DNA from: Synechococcus sp. CCY 9618 | GTDB lineage: Bacteria > Cyanobacteriota > Cyanobacteriia > PCC-6307 > Cyanobiaceae | Direction: 5' to 3' | Assembly (NCBI RefSeq): GCF_019038415.1 | Contig: NZ_JAFKRG010000043.1 | Coordinates: 21,144-85,143, forward strand | Length of the DNA: 64,000 bases | In this document: positions 8,932 through 17,703 of the stretch, piece by piece | Position numbering within the stretch: position 1 is the first letter of the stretch | Layout: every line of letters begins with the position of its first letter | The notes under the pieces: model-generated | Databases searched by the model: none | What the model was told of the DNA's origin: nothing | Seen by the model: only the letters and a program-made list of their open reading frames with translations | Translations under genes and position numbers: made by a program

Positions 8932-10113
8932 ATGAAGGCGATGATCCTGGCGGCAGGCAAGGGAACCCGGGTGCGGCCCATCACGCACACCACCCCCAAG
9001 CCGATGATCCCGATCCTGCAGAAACCCGTGATGGAGTTCCTGCTGGAGCTGCTCCGGGAGCATGGCTTCGACGAGATCATGGTCAACGTCTCCCATCTGG
9101 CGGAGGAGATCGAGAACTACTTCCGCGATGGCCAGCGGTTCGGTGTCCAGATCGCCTACAGCTTCGAGGGCCGCATCGAGGACGGCGAGCTGATCGGGGA
9201 TGCGCTGGGATCGGCGGGAGGCCTCAAGAAGATCCAGGACTTCCAGCCCTTCTTCGATGACACCTTCGTGGTGCTCTGCGGCGATGCCCTGATCGATCTC
9301 GACCTCACCGAAGCGGTACGGCGCCACCGGGAGAAGGGGGCGATGGCCAGCCTGATCACCAAGCGTGTCCCGCGCGACCAGGTGAGCGACTACGGCGTGG
9401 TGGTCACCGACGACGCCGGCAGGGTCCTGTCCTTCCAGGAAAAGCCCTCGGTGGAGGAGGCCGCCAGCGACATGATCAACACAGGCATCTATATCTTCGA
9501 GCCGGCCGTTCTCGACTTCATCCCCAGCCGGGAACCCTTCGACATCGCGGCCGATCTCTTCCCCAAGCTTGTGGCCTCCGGGGCGCCGTTCTATGCCCTG
9601 CCCATGGAATTCGAGTGGGTCGACATCGGCAAGGTGCCCGACTACTGGCAGGCGATCCGCAGTGTGCTCCAGGGCGATGTGCGCCAGGTCCAGATTCCCG
9701 GCAAGGAGGTGCGTCCGGGCATCTACGCCGGCCTGAATGTGGCTGCCGACTGGGACAAGATCCACGTGAAGGGCCCCATCTTCGTGGGCGGCATGACGAA
9801 GATCGAGAACGGGGTCACGATCATCGGCCCAGCCATGATCGGCCCGAGCTGCCACATCTGCGAGGGCGCCACGATCGACAACTCAATCATCTTCGATTAC
9901 TCCCGCATCGGCGCCGGGGTGCAGCTGGTGGAGAAGCTGGTGTACGGCCGTTACTGCGTGGATCGCAACGGCGATCACTTCGATCTTCAGGAAGCCGCGC
10001 TCGACTGGCTGATCACCGACGCCCGCCGTCAGGACGTGGGCACTCCCTCACCGCAGCAGAAGGCCATGGCCGAGCTGCTCGGCACCGACCTCGCCGTCAG
10101 CCACGCCCCCTAG
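8932..10113 (+). CDS. NDP-sugar pyrophosphorylase (mannose-1-phosphate guanylyltransferase-like)
   Basis: A 393-residue sugar nucleotidyltransferase. The N-terminus MKAMILAAGKGTRVRPIT is the GxGTRxxPxT nucleotide-binding loop with the following KPMIPILQKPVMEF acceptor segment; VVLCGDALIDLDL is the metal-binding GD motif, and FEWVDIGKVPDYWQA closes the catalytic domain. Residues about 260-345 form a left-handed beta-helix typical of these enzymes (repeats such as GPIFVGGMTKIENGVTIIGPA). It makes an NDP-activated sugar for cell-envelope glycans; GDP-mannose or UDP/dTDP-glucose are possible and cannot be told apart by eye. It converges on metF with a 66-bp tail-to-tail overlap. Confidence 0.85.
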   Translation: MKAMILAAGKGTRVRPITHTTPKPMIPILQKPVMEFLLELLREHGFDEIMVNVSHLAEEIENYFRDGQRFGVQIAYSFEGRIEDGELIGDALGSAGGLKKIQDFQPFFDDTFVVLCGDALIDLDLTEAVRRHREKGAMASLITKRVPRDQVSDYGVVVTDDAGRVLSFQEKPSVEEAASDMINTGIYIFEPAVLDFIPSREPFDIAADLFPKLVASGAPFYALPMEFEWVDIGKVPDYWQAIRSVLQGDVRQVQIPGKEVRPGIYAGLNVAADWDKIHVKGPIFVGGMTKIENGVTIIGPAMIGPSCHICEGATIDNSIIFDYSRIGAGVQLVEKLVYGRYCVDRNGDHFDLQEAALDWLITDARRQDVGTPSPQQKAMAELLGTDLAVSHAP

Positions 10114-11004
10114 CCCCGCCAGCCGGAGGATCTGGGGGATGCGATGTTCGGCCTTGATCGCCATCAGGTGCACCCCCTGGGCGATCGATCGGTAGGCCGC
10201 CACCTGCTCGGCGGCGATCGCCACACCCTCGGCCGCCGGATCGGCGGCGCCGGCCAGGCGCTCGATCAGGGCCTCGGGGATGCAGGCCCCCGGCACCACC
10301 CGGTTGATGAACTGGGCATTACGGGCCGACTTGAGCAGAAACACCCCAGCCAGCACCGGCAGTCCCAGAGGAGCGGTGATCTCTTCCACGAAACGGCGCA
10401 GGCATCCCGCATCCATCACCATCTGGGTCTGGAGAAAGCGGGCTCCGGCCTCCCGTTTGCGCCGGACCCTGGAGCGGAGCCCGCTCCAGCTGGCCGACTG
10501 GGGATCGGCGGCCGCGCCGGGGAAGAGCGCGGTGCCCCCATCGGGGAGATCCCCCTGCACCGGGTCCTCGCCGCCATTGAGCCGCCCCACCAGCTGCAGC
10601 AGCCGCACCGCTTCGAGGTCATTCACCGCTCGAGCAGCCGGCTGATCGCCCGCCCGCACCGGATCCCCCGTCAGGCAGAGCAGATTGCGGATGCCGAGGG
10701 CGTGGGCGCCGAGCAGATCGGCCTGGAGGGCAATGCGGTTGCGATCGCGACAGGTCATCTGCAGGACCGGCTCGATGCCGGCCTCCAGCAGCAGGCGGCA
10801 CACCGCCAGGCTGCTCATCCGCATCACGGCTCGGCTGCCATCGGTCACGTTGACCGCGTGCACCAGGCCCCTCAGACCGGCTGCGGCGGCGAGGGTGCGG
10901 GAGGCATCGGCGCCGCGGGGAGGGGTCACTTCCGCCGTGACGGCGAACCGGCCGTCCGCCAGGGCCTGTCGAAGCTGCAACGGCCACCTCCAAGACAGGG
11001 GCAT
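10048..11004 (-). CDS. metF: Methylenetetrahydrofolate reductase
   Basis: A 318-residue TIM-barrel flavoprotein reducing 5,10-methylene-THF to 5-methyl-THF for methionine synthesis. Seen: the N-terminal VTAEVTPPRGAD segment carrying the catalytic Glu, NVTDGSRAVMRMSSLA, the LQMTCRDRNRIALQ block, NLLCLTGDPV, and RFLQTQMVMD near the substrate pocket. Two ATGs occur in tandem at 11007 and 11004; I use 11004. Its 3' end overlaps the convergent nucleotidyltransferase gene by 66 bp. The divergent regulator gene starts 47 bp upstream. Confidence 0.9.
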   Translation of the reverse strand: MPLSWRWPLQLRQALADGRFAVTAEVTPPRGADASRTLAAAAGLRGLVHAVNVTDGSRAVMRMSSLAVCRLLLEAGIEPVLQMTCRDRNRIALQADLLGAHALGIRNLLCLTGDPVRAGDQPAARAVNDLEAVRLLQLVGRLNGGEDPVQGDLPDGGTALFPGAAADPQSASWSGLRSRVRRKREAGARFLQTQMVMDAGCLRRFVEEITAPLGLPVLAGVFLLKSARNAQFINRVVPGACIPEALIERLAGAADPAAEGVAIAAEQVAAYRSIAQGVHLMAIKAEHRIPQILRLAGLGGVADGEVGAEQLGHGLLLR

Positions 11005-11051
11005 CATGGAGCAGCAGCTGCCTAGAGTGAAGCTCCGCTGCCCTGGAGCCG

Positions 11052-11366
11052 ATGGCTGAACGCAGGCAACCGGCGCCTTCCCTGTCCCTGGAGCGGCCCA
11101 TGGTGCACCCACGCAGCGAGCTGTCGGAACGGGAAATCGAGATCATCGAGCTGGTGGCCACTGGCCTCACCAACCAGGAGATCGCCGGCCAGCTCACCAT
11201 CAGCAAGCGCACGGTCGACAACCATGTCAGCAACATCTTCACCAAGACCGGTGCCAAGAACCGGGTGGCCCTGCTGAACTGGGCCATGGACAACGGCAAG
11301 ATCTGCCGTGACGGCTTCAACTGCTGTGCCCTGCCCGGCGACGGCCAGGTTCCGCTGCCCGGCTGA
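11052..11366 (+). CDS. LuxR-type helix-turn-helix regulator (PedR-like)
   Basis: A 104-residue protein consisting almost only of a LuxR/GerE DNA-binding domain (ELSEREIEIIELVATGLTNQ, followed by the recognition helix ISKRTVDNHVSNIFTKTG). There is no receiver domain. Size and architecture match the small cyanobacterial redox-responsive regulator PedR (Ssl0564 in Synechocystis), which acts according to photosynthetic electron flow. Three cysteines near the C-terminus (ICRDGFNCC) could support redox sensing; that is inference. It is divergent from metF and ends 6 bp from the convergent CYTH gene. An in-frame ATG at 11100 could also be the start. Confidence 0.75.
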   Translation: MAERRQPAPSLSLERPMVHPRSELSEREIEIIELVATGLTNQEIAGQLTISKRTVDNHVSNIFTKTGAKNRVALLNWAMDNGKICRDGFNCCALPGDGQVPLPG

Positions 11367-11372
11367 TCCCTC

Positions 11373-11930
11373 TCAGCTGACCTCCGCCAGCAGGGCCTGC
11401 CGTGCCTCCTCAGGCCAGTCGCTCAGGGGCCGCCGGGCCAGGGCGGCATTGCTGAGGTCACGGCGGCCGGTGATGTCCTGGACACACCAGACGGGCGGGT
11501 GAACAGGGCAGTCGACCCTGTCCAGCTCCACCTCCGCCACCACCAGCGGGGCGTTGACACCTCCGAACACGTCCAGCACCCAGTCGCCTCCAGCCAGATC
11601 CAGGTCGTAGCGGGTCTTGATCAGCCGATGGTCGCCGAGGGCCAGCAGGTCTTCCCCGTCAGCGGTTGGGATCGGATACTCAAACTCCAGCCGCGCCAGG
11701 GGCTGGCCTGCCGGAGCTGCCGCTGCAGCAGCCTGCTGCCGGGGCACCGGTGCCTTGAGGGTGAGGGTAGCCGTTTCGGCTCCCTGGAGAGGGCGGGCCA
11801 GTCGCACCCGCAGGGTGAGCCCCTGCGCTTCCGTCACCAGGTAGCCCTGGCGGATCGTGGTCTGCCGAAGCACATGGCCGCGCCACTGGACACCACGGAC
11901 CAGGAAGCGACGCTCGATTTCCAGGGCCAT
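11373..11930 (-). CDS. CYTH-domain (triphosphate tunnel) protein
   Basis: A 185-residue CYTH-superfamily protein. It starts with LEIERRFLV, the ExExK signature with Arg in place of the usual Lys, followed by tunnel strands rich in Arg and Glu (LTLRVRLARP, TATLTLKAPVP, LIKTRYDLDL, VAEVELD). Family members hydrolyse inorganic triphosphate or other triphosphates, or make cAMP; cyanobacterial single-domain forms are usually thought to be triphosphatases. It is the last gene of a long minus-strand run and lies 48 bp after nadK. Confidence 0.8.
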   Translation of the reverse strand: MALEIERRFLVRGVQWRGHVLRQTTIRQGYLVTEAQGLTLRVRLARPLQGAETATLTLKAPVPRQQAAAAAAPAGQPLARLEFEYPIPTADGEDLLALGDHRLIKTRYDLDLAGGDWVLDVFGGVNAPLVVAEVELDRVDCPVHPPVWCVQDITGRRDLSNAALARRPLSDWPEEARQALLAEVS

Positions 11931-11978
11931 GGCGAAGGCGGCGGCAGGGAGGCTGATGGGGCGGTCCGCTGGGGGCGC

Positions 11979-12968
11979 TCAATTGCGGGACGGCTCGCCA
12001 GCGGTGAGACTGCCGGCCCAGTGGAGCTTGTGGGTGAGGGTGCGGTAATAGGAGGGACTCTGCTCCAGCTGCAGCATCAGGGAGGGATGGCGTCCCCGCT
12101 CCAGGACGCAGCGATCGCCGGGTTCCAGCACGGTGGCATGGGCGCCGTCCTTCCAGAGCCTCACCCTTCGGCTGGCCTCCCCCAGGGGCCAGACCGACAG
12201 CCTGGAGCGGGGCGGCACCACCACGGCCCGGCTGGAGAGGCTCATGGGGCAGATCGGTGTGACCACGATCGCCTCGATGCCGGGGTGGAGAATGGGTCCC
12301 CCGGCGGCCATGGCGTAGCCGGTGGAGCCGGTGGGCGTGGCGATGATCAGCCCATCGCCCCGGTACTGATCCACCACCTCCCCGTCGATCTCCAGTTCCA
12401 GCACGCAGGTGGGCGAGAGTTCATCGAGGCAGGGACGGAAGTAGAAGTCGTTCAGGGCCGCGTGGGGCCCATCACCGACGTCGTCCTGCTCCCCACCTGA
12501 GGGGACGTCCCCCTCCTGGGGCACCCCGTCCCCCCGGTCGATCCGCGCTTCCAGCATCATCCGCTGCTGGATGGCGAAACGGTCGTCCCGCAGCCGCTGC
12601 CACAGATTGTCGTCCGGCGCCTGGCTGCCGTCGTCGCCGTTGGCCTCACCCCGGAGCCGCAGCAGACGTCGTTCATGGGTGAGGAAGCCCAGGTGACCGC
12701 CGACGTTAAAGCTCAGCACCGGCACACCGAAACGGGCCAGATGGCGGGCAGCGCCCAGCACGGTGCCATCCCCACCCAGCACCACGGCCAGATCGGGCAG
12801 CTCGGGCTCGGTGGCCAGCAGGCCAGGGAAGGGATTGACGGCCAGCCCGCTGACCGCGGTGGTGACGATCACCCCCTGGGAGCGCAGATCCTGGGCGCAA
12901 CGGCGTGCCTGACGCTGGGCGGCCTGACTGCCATTGCGCACAATCAGCCAGACCCTCTCAAGCCGCAT
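11979..12968 (-). CDS. nadK: NAD(+) kinase
   Basis: A 329-residue NAD kinase that phosphorylates NAD to NADP. It shows [14 protein letters not shown] (the GGDGT catalytic motif, about residue 72), [13 protein letters not shown], and the C-terminal NE/D-type block [22 protein letters not shown] Gly/Asp-rich insertion of roughly 40 residues (around [19 protein letters not shown]) enlarges the middle compared with typical 300-residue enzymes. It lies 27 bp downstream of ndhE, so NADP supply may be co-expressed with the NDH-1 subunits. Cyanobacteria usually carry two NAD kinases; I cannot say which paralogue this is. Confidence 0.93.
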   Translation of the reverse strand: MRLERVWLIVRNGSQAAQRQARRCAQDLRSQGVIVTTAVSGLAVNPFPGLLATEPELPDLAVVLGGDGTVLGAARHLARFGVPVLSFNVGGHLGFLTHERRLLRLRGEANGDDGSQAPDDNLWQRLRDDRFAIQQRMMLEARIDRGDGVPQEGDVPSGGEQDDVGDGPHAALNDFYFRPCLDELSPTCVLELEIDGEVVDQYRGDGLIIATPTGSTGYAMAAGGPILHPGIEAIVVTPICPMSLSSRAVVVPPRSRLSVWPLGEASRRVRLWKDGAHATVLEPGDRCVLERGRHPSLMLQLEQSPSYYRTLTHKLHWAGSLTAGEPSRN

Positions 12969-12995
12969 CGGCCGGCTCGCGGAAACCTGTCACGT

Positions 12996-13325
12996 CTACC
13001 AGCGCAACAGGTTGAAGCGCTCCATGTCCACCGTTTCACGGTTGCGGTAGAGCGACAGCAGAATCGCCAGGCCCACCGCCGCCTCCGCCGCCGCCACGGT
13101 GATCACGAAGATGGCGAACACCTGGCCGCGGATCAGCTGGCCATCGAGGTAGTCGGAGAAGGCCATCAGGTTGATGTTGACGGCATTCAGCATCAGTTCG
13201 ATGCTCATCAGCACCCGCACGGCATTGCGGCTGTTGATCAGGCCCCAGACGCCCGTGCAGAACAGCAGGGCCGCCACGGCCAGGAAGGCCTCAAGGGGAA
13301 TCGGAGACGCGGCGTCGGAGATCAT
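12996..13325 (-). CDS. ndhE: NAD(P)H-quinone oxidoreductase subunit 4L
   Basis: A 109-residue, three-helix NDH-1 membrane subunit (NuoK homologue). The Glu residues used in proton translocation are visible in [13 protein letters not shown] and in [18 protein letters not shown]. Its ATG overlaps the ndhG stop by 4 bp, which implies translational coupling. It is the last of the ndhA-I-G-E block. Confidence 0.95.
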   Translation of the reverse strand: MISDAASPIPLEAFLAVAALLFCTGVWGLINSRNAVRVLMSIELMLNAVNINLMAFSDYLDGQLIRGQVFAIFVITVAAAEAAVGLAILLSLYRNRETVDMERFNLLRW

Positions 13326-13948
13326 GGCTTGGAGAGCAGGGTGGGCTCGGGAGTTGCTTTCTCAATCAGCAGGGGGGTGCGATCCTTCTCGATCAGTCCC
13401 TGGTCGGCCGGTTCACCGGTGATCACATCGGTGCTGAAGACATCGCGTCGGGCGAGCACGATGGCGCCGATCATGGCCATCAGCAGCAGCACCGAGGCCA
13501 GCTCGAAGGGCAGCAGATAGTCGGTGAAGAGATGCTCGCCGATGCGGATGGTGGCTTCCTCGCCCACCGGGACCGGACCGGGCAGGGCCCAGGGGGTGGT
13601 GAAGGCCACCCGCAGCAGCAGGGCGAACAGCCCGCCGCACACCGCACCGGAGAGCAACCGGCGCACCAGCAGACCGGGGATGGCCGCGAGGGTTTCCTTC
13701 TTGTTCACCAGCATGATCGCGAACAGGATCAGGACGTTGACGGCGCCGACGTAGACGAGGATCTGGGCCGCCGCCACGAAGCTGGCGTTGAGCAGCAGGT
13801 AGAGACCGGACACCGACAGGAAGACGCCGCCGAGCAGAAAGGCCGAATAGACGATGTTGGGGAGCAGCACGACGCCCAGGGATCCGGCCACCACGGCGGC
13901 GGACAGCACCAGGAAGCAGATCTGCTGGGTGGTGGAGGCGATCGTCAT
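13322..13948 (-). CDS. ndhG: NAD(P)H-quinone oxidoreductase subunit 6
   Basis: A 208-residue NuoJ-like membrane subunit of NDH-1 with five hydrophobic segments and the family stretch [18 protein letters not shown] in helix 3. A hydrophilic C-terminal tail follows the last helix. It shares one base with the ndhI stop (TGATG) and overlaps ndhE by 4 bp, so the three are likely co-translated. Confidence 0.95.
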   Translation of the reverse strand: MTIASTTQQICFLVLSAAVVAGSLGVVLLPNIVYSAFLLGGVFLSVSGLYLLLNASFVAAAQILVYVGAVNVLILFAIMLVNKKETLAAIPGLLVRRLLSGAVCGGLFALLLRVAFTTPWALPGPVPVGEEATIRIGEHLFTDYLLPFELASVLLLMAMIGAIVLARRDVFSTDVITGEPADQGLIEKDRTPLLIEKATPEPTLLSKP

Positions 13949-14577
13949 CAGGAAGCTCCGGTGCTGTCGGAAGGGGCGGCTCCAGCCGGGGTGGCCTTGG
14001 GCAGGGTCTCCAGCACCTGGGCGGGGAGCTGGCCGGCCCGGGGCGCATCGGCGGGCACCCCATGGGGGTCCATGGCGCCCTTGGGAAGGTAGGCCAGTTC
14101 GCGCAGGGCGAACACCGCCGGATCGGAGGTGACGCTGGTGGGCAGGCGGCCGAGGGCGACGTTGTCGTAGTTGAGGCTGTGGCGATCAAAGGCCGCCAGT
14201 TCGTATTCCTCGGTCATGGAGAGGCAGTTGGTGGGGCAGTACTCCACACAGTTGCCGCAGAAGATGCACACCCCGAAATCGATCGAGTAGTTGCGCAGTT
14301 CCTTCTTCTTGGTGGCCTTGTTCATCACCCAGTCGACCACCGGCAGATTGATGGGGCATACCCGCACACACACCTCACAGGAGATGCACTTGTCGAGTTC
14401 GTAGTGGATCCGGCCCCGGTAACGCTCCGAGGGGATCAGCTTCTCGTAGGGATACTGCACCGTGATCGGCCGCCGGCGCAGGTGGTCGAAGGTCACCGCC
14501 AGACCCTGGGTCATGGTCTGGGCCGCGCTCACCGCGTCCCGGGTGTAGTCACCGACTTGCTTGAGAAACCCGAACAT
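13948..14577 (-). CDS. ndhI: NAD(P)H-quinone oxidoreductase subunit I (2x[4Fe-4S])
   Basis: A 209-residue iron-sulfur subunit joining the peripheral and membrane arms of NDH-1. Two ferredoxin-type clusters are visible: [12 protein letters not shown] near residue 60 and [12 protein letters not shown] near residue 100, each CxxCxxCxxxCP. The N-terminus carries the amphipathic quinone-site region; the C-terminus is a Pro/Ala-rich tail. It is 80 bp downstream of ndhA. Confidence 0.96.
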   Translation of the reverse strand: MFGFLKQVGDYTRDAVSAAQTMTQGLAVTFDHLRRRPITVQYPYEKLIPSERYRGRIHYELDKCISCEVCVRVCPINLPVVDWVMNKATKKKELRNYSIDFGVCIFCGNCVEYCPTNCLSMTEEYELAAFDRHSLNYDNVALGRLPTSVTSDPAVFALRELAYLPKGAMDPHGVPADAPRAGQLPAQVLETLPKATPAGAAPSDSTGAS

Positions 14578-14657
14578 GGCTGGAAGCGAGGGGGGTTACG
14601 GGGTGGGCACCATGATGGCCCCGAAGGAGCCAGGTTGTTGGTATCCGTGGACCGGGT

Positions 14658-15809
14658 TCAGCCGCCGAAGGCGGCCGGGAAGGCCAGCTTGAGCCCTGCG
14701 GTGACCAGCAGGTTGACCAGGGCGATGGGCAGCAGGAACTTCCAGCCCAGGTCGAGCAGCTGGTCGATCCGCACCCGGGGGGTGGTCCAGCGCAGCAGGA
14801 TCGCGAAGAAGACCAGCAGGTAGGCCTTGAGGATCGTGCTGACGATGCCGATCGAGCCGGTGATGACCTGCACCAGGGGGGCATCGGGAGAGACCCCCAG
14901 CCAGCCGGTGATCCATTCCACCGGGATCGGGAAGCTCCAGCCGCCCAGGTAGAGCACCGACACCAGCAGGGCGGAGAGCACCAGGTTGATGTAGCTGCCC
15001 AGATAGAAGAGGGCGAACTTCATGCCGGCGTACTCGGTCTGGTAGCCGGCCACCAGCTCCTCCTCCGCCTCCGGCAGGTCGAAGGGCAGCCGCTCGCACT
15101 CGGCCAGGGCGCAGATCCAGAAGATCACGAAGCCCACCGGCTGGCGCCAGATGTTCCAGCTGAAGATGCCGGCGCCGGTCTGCTGGGCGACGATGTCGAC
15201 GGTGCTGAGGGAGTTGCTCATCATCACCACCGCCAGCACCGCCAGGGCCAGGGGAATCTCGTAGCTGATCGACTGGGCCGCAGCCCGCAGGCCTCCCAGG
15301 AGGGAGTACTTGTTGTTGCTCGAGTAGCCGCTCATCAGCAGGCCGATGGGCTGAATGCTGCTCAGGGCGATCCAGAGGAAGATGCCCACGCCCACGTTGC
15401 TGATCAGCAGGTTCTGACCGAAGGGCACCACCAGCCAGGACAGGATCACCGGCACCACCACCAGCACCGGCCCGAGGCTGAACAGGAGGGTGTCGGCCCG
15501 GGCCGGAATGATGTCCTCCTTGAACACCAGCTTGAGGCCGTCGGCGAGGGGCTGGAGGACGCCCAGGGCGCCGGCGTACTCCGGGCCGATCCGCTGCTGC
15601 ACCGCGGCGGAGATCTTGCGCTCCAGCCACACGCTCACGAGAACGCCGACCACGGCGCCCACCAGCACCAGCAGCATCGGCAGGGGCAGCCAGAGCAGAC
15701 GGGCCGCCCCGGCCGTCAGCCCCGCGTTCTGGGCCAGATCGATGAAGCTCGACTGGAGGTCGAGCCCGGGGGCGACGACGGCGGCACCCAGCAAGCCAGT
15801 GGACAGCAT
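14658..15809 (-). CDS. ndhA: NAD(P)H-quinone oxidoreductase subunit 1
   Basis: A 383-residue, eight-helix NuoH homologue forming the quinone chamber of NDH-1. Visible blocks are [36 protein letters not shown] and [19 protein letters not shown], which line the quinone site. The ATG at 15809 leads into an extended N-terminus of about 40 residues before the first helix, as in other cyanobacteria. It lies 54 bp downstream of gltA on the same strand. Confidence 0.95.
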   Translation of the reverse strand: MLSTGLLGAAVVAPGLDLQSSFIDLAQNAGLTAGAARLLWLPLPMLLVLVGAVVGVLVSVWLERKISAAVQQRIGPEYAGALGVLQPLADGLKLVFKEDIIPARADTLLFSLGPVLVVVPVILSWLVVPFGQNLLISNVGVGIFLWIALSSIQPIGLLMSGYSSNNKYSLLGGLRAAAQSISYEIPLALAVLAVVMMSNSLSTVDIVAQQTGAGIFSWNIWRQPVGFVIFWICALAECERLPFDLPEAEEELVAGYQTEYAGMKFALFYLGSYINLVLSALLVSVLYLGGWSFPIPVEWITGWLGVSPDAPLVQVITGSIGIVSTILKAYLLVFFAILLRWTTPRVRIDQLLDLGWKFLLPIALVNLLVTAGLKLAFPAAFGG

Positions 15810-15863
15810 CAGAGAACTCCGGTGGAGGGGAACCTAGGGGGTCAGGGGGCGGCCGGACAGAAA

Positions 15864-17093
15864 TCAGCCCGGGACGGGACGGCTCTCGAGGGGAAGCCAG
15901 CCCCGCTCGCTGCAGCCCGTGTAGATCTGCGAGGGACGGTAGATGCGGTTGGCACCCAGTTGTTCCTTCCAGTGGGCAAGCCATCCTGCCGTACGGGCGA
16001 TGGCGAAGATGGGGGTGAACAGGTCGCGCGGAATACCGAGTTTTCGGTACACCAGTCCGGAGTAGAAGTCGACGTTCGGGAAGATGCCCTTCGGCCCCAG
16101 CTTGCGGGCCGCCACCTCCTCGAGCCTGAGGGCCACGTCGTACATGGCGTCGTGACCGAAGCGCTGGAATAGCTCCTCCGCCAAGCCCTGCAGGATCACG
16201 GCTCGGGGATCCTTGACCCGATATTCACGATGACCGAAGCCCATGATCTTCTGCTTCTCGGCGATGGCCCGGTCGAGCCAGGGCTCCACCTGGTCGATGC
16301 TGCCGATCTGGTCAAGCATGTCGAGCACGTCCTCGTTGGCGCCGCCGTGCAGCGGCCCGGCCAGGGTGCCCACCGCCGAGGCCACCACGGCGTAGGGGTC
16401 GGTGAGGGTGCTGGCCGTGACCCGGGCACTGAAGGTGCTGGCGTTGAGGCTGTGCTCCGCGTGCAGGATCAGGCAGGCATCGAAGATCCGGGCCGCCAGG
16501 GGATCGGGCTCCCGCTCGGTGAGCATGTAGAGGAAGTTGGCCGAGTAGGCCAGGTCGTCGCGGGGCTGGATCGGATCCTGGCCTTTGCGGATCAGTTGGA
16601 ACGCCGCCACCATCGTGGGGATCTTGGCGATCAGACGCACCACCGCGTCGACGATGTACTGGGGGTCGTAGAGGGCCCGGCGGGAATAGAAGAGCCCCAG
16701 GGAGGCGGCGCTGGCCTGCAGGGCATCCATGGGGTGTCCCGTGGCCGGGAAGCACTTCATCATGTCGCGGATGCGGAAACTCACCCGCCGGTGCATCTGC
16801 ACCTCCTGCTCGAATTCCCGCAGTTGGAAAATGGTGGGGAGTTCCCCCCAGATCAGCAGATAGGCGGTTTCGAGGAAGCTGCTGTGACTGGCCAGCTGCT
16901 CGAGGGGATAGCCCCGGTAGGTGAGCAGCCCCTTCAGGCCGTCGATGTCGCAGATGGCCGACTGGGTGGCGGGCACCCCCTCCAGACCCGGCCGGAAGGG
17001 GGGCGTCGTCGGCTCCGGCGGGAGAGGGGTGCCCTGAGGGTGATTCGCCTCTGGGTTGCACTCCGCCGCCATGCCGTTTCCTGTGGGTGGCAT
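15864..17093 (-). CDS. gltA: Citrate synthase
   Basis: A 409-residue type-II-like citrate synthase condensing oxaloacetate and acetyl-CoA. Catalytic residues are visible: His in LHAEHSLNASTF, His in AGPLHGGANEDV, and Asp in FPNVDFYSG; GFGHREYRVKDPRA is the CoA/oxaloacetate segment. The start is set at ATG 17093; ATG 17072 is also possible, and an upstream ATG at 17180 would overlap sixA and add unrelated sequence. It sits between sixA and ndhA in one minus-strand run, coupling the entry to the citrate branch with NDH-1 genes. Confidence 0.93.
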   Translation of the reverse strand: MPPTGNGMAAECNPEANHPQGTPLPPEPTTPPFRPGLEGVPATQSAICDIDGLKGLLTYRGYPLEQLASHSSFLETAYLLIWGELPTIFQLREFEQEVQMHRRVSFRIRDMMKCFPATGHPMDALQASAASLGLFYSRRALYDPQYIVDAVVRLIAKIPTMVAAFQLIRKGQDPIQPRDDLAYSANFLYMLTEREPDPLAARIFDACLILHAEHSLNASTFSARVTASTLTDPYAVVASAVGTLAGPLHGGANEDVLDMLDQIGSIDQVEPWLDRAIAEKQKIMGFGHREYRVKDPRAVILQGLAEELFQRFGHDAMYDVALRLEEVAARKLGPKGIFPNVDFYSGLVYRKLGIPRDLFTPIFAIARTAGWLAHWKEQLGANRIYRPSQIYTGCSERGWLPLESRPVPG

Positions 17094-17140
17094 GAACTTA
17101 GGCGCAGGAAACCGGGATTGACGTAGCGCCCGCTGCCGGC

Positions 17141-17701
17141 TCAGGGGCAGGGCAGCCAGAGTTTCGGGCGCACCAGCCACTCCAGACGGGCACTCCCGGC
17201 CAGGGGGGTGCCGGTCTCGGCGGGAGGAAGCCGCAGCAGGGCCATGCCCGCCTTGCGCAGGCTGATGGCTCCGGGCTCGGCCCCCAGCAGCCGGGCGGCC
17301 AGCAGACCCAGATCGGGCTCGTGGCCCACCAGAAGCAGCCGTCGCGGGAAAGGCGATGGGGGTTCCGAGGCCGCAGGGGCGGAACCAGCGTCCCCCCCCG
17401 CAACCAGCCAGACCGGCAGCAGCGGCAGGGGATCGCCTCCTGGCTCCAGGGCCTGGGCCAGCTCAAGGGCATCGGCCATTCCGGCCGCCAGGGCGATCTC
17501 CCCGGTCTGCCGGGCCCGGGCAAGGGGGCTGGAGAGGAGCCGGTCGGCCTTCAGACCCAGCTGGGCGGCCCGGTCCAGCACCGCCCGGGTGCGGATCCGG
17601 CCGGTGGAGGTGAGCTCCCGGCCCGGGTCGAGGAGGCCGGGACGACGCTCCTCGGCGATGCCGTGGCGCAGCAGCAGCAGTTCCCTTGCCTGTGCGGCCA
17701 T
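17141..17701 (-). CDS. sixA: SixA-type phosphohistidine phosphatase
   Basis: A 186-residue histidine-phosphatase-superfamily protein. It opens with LLLLRHGIAEE (the RHG motif with catalytic His) and has LLVGHEPDLGLLAARL (second catalytic His) near residue 120, plus SPLARARQTGEI. SixA removes phosphate from His-containing phosphotransfer domains in enterobacteria; in cyanobacteria the target is unknown. The ATG at 17701 lies 2 bp after the upstream DUF3352 gene's stop, so the two are probably co-transcribed. Confidence 0.82.
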   Translation of the reverse strand: MAAQARELLLLRHGIAEERRPGLLDPGRELTSTGRIRTRAVLDRAAQLGLKADRLLSSPLARARQTGEIALAAGMADALELAQALEPGGDPLPLLPVWLVAGGDAGSAPAASEPPSPFPRRLLLVGHEPDLGLLAARLLGAEPGAISLRKAGMALLRLPPAETGTPLAGSARLEWLVRPKLWLPCP

Positions 17702-17703
17702 CC

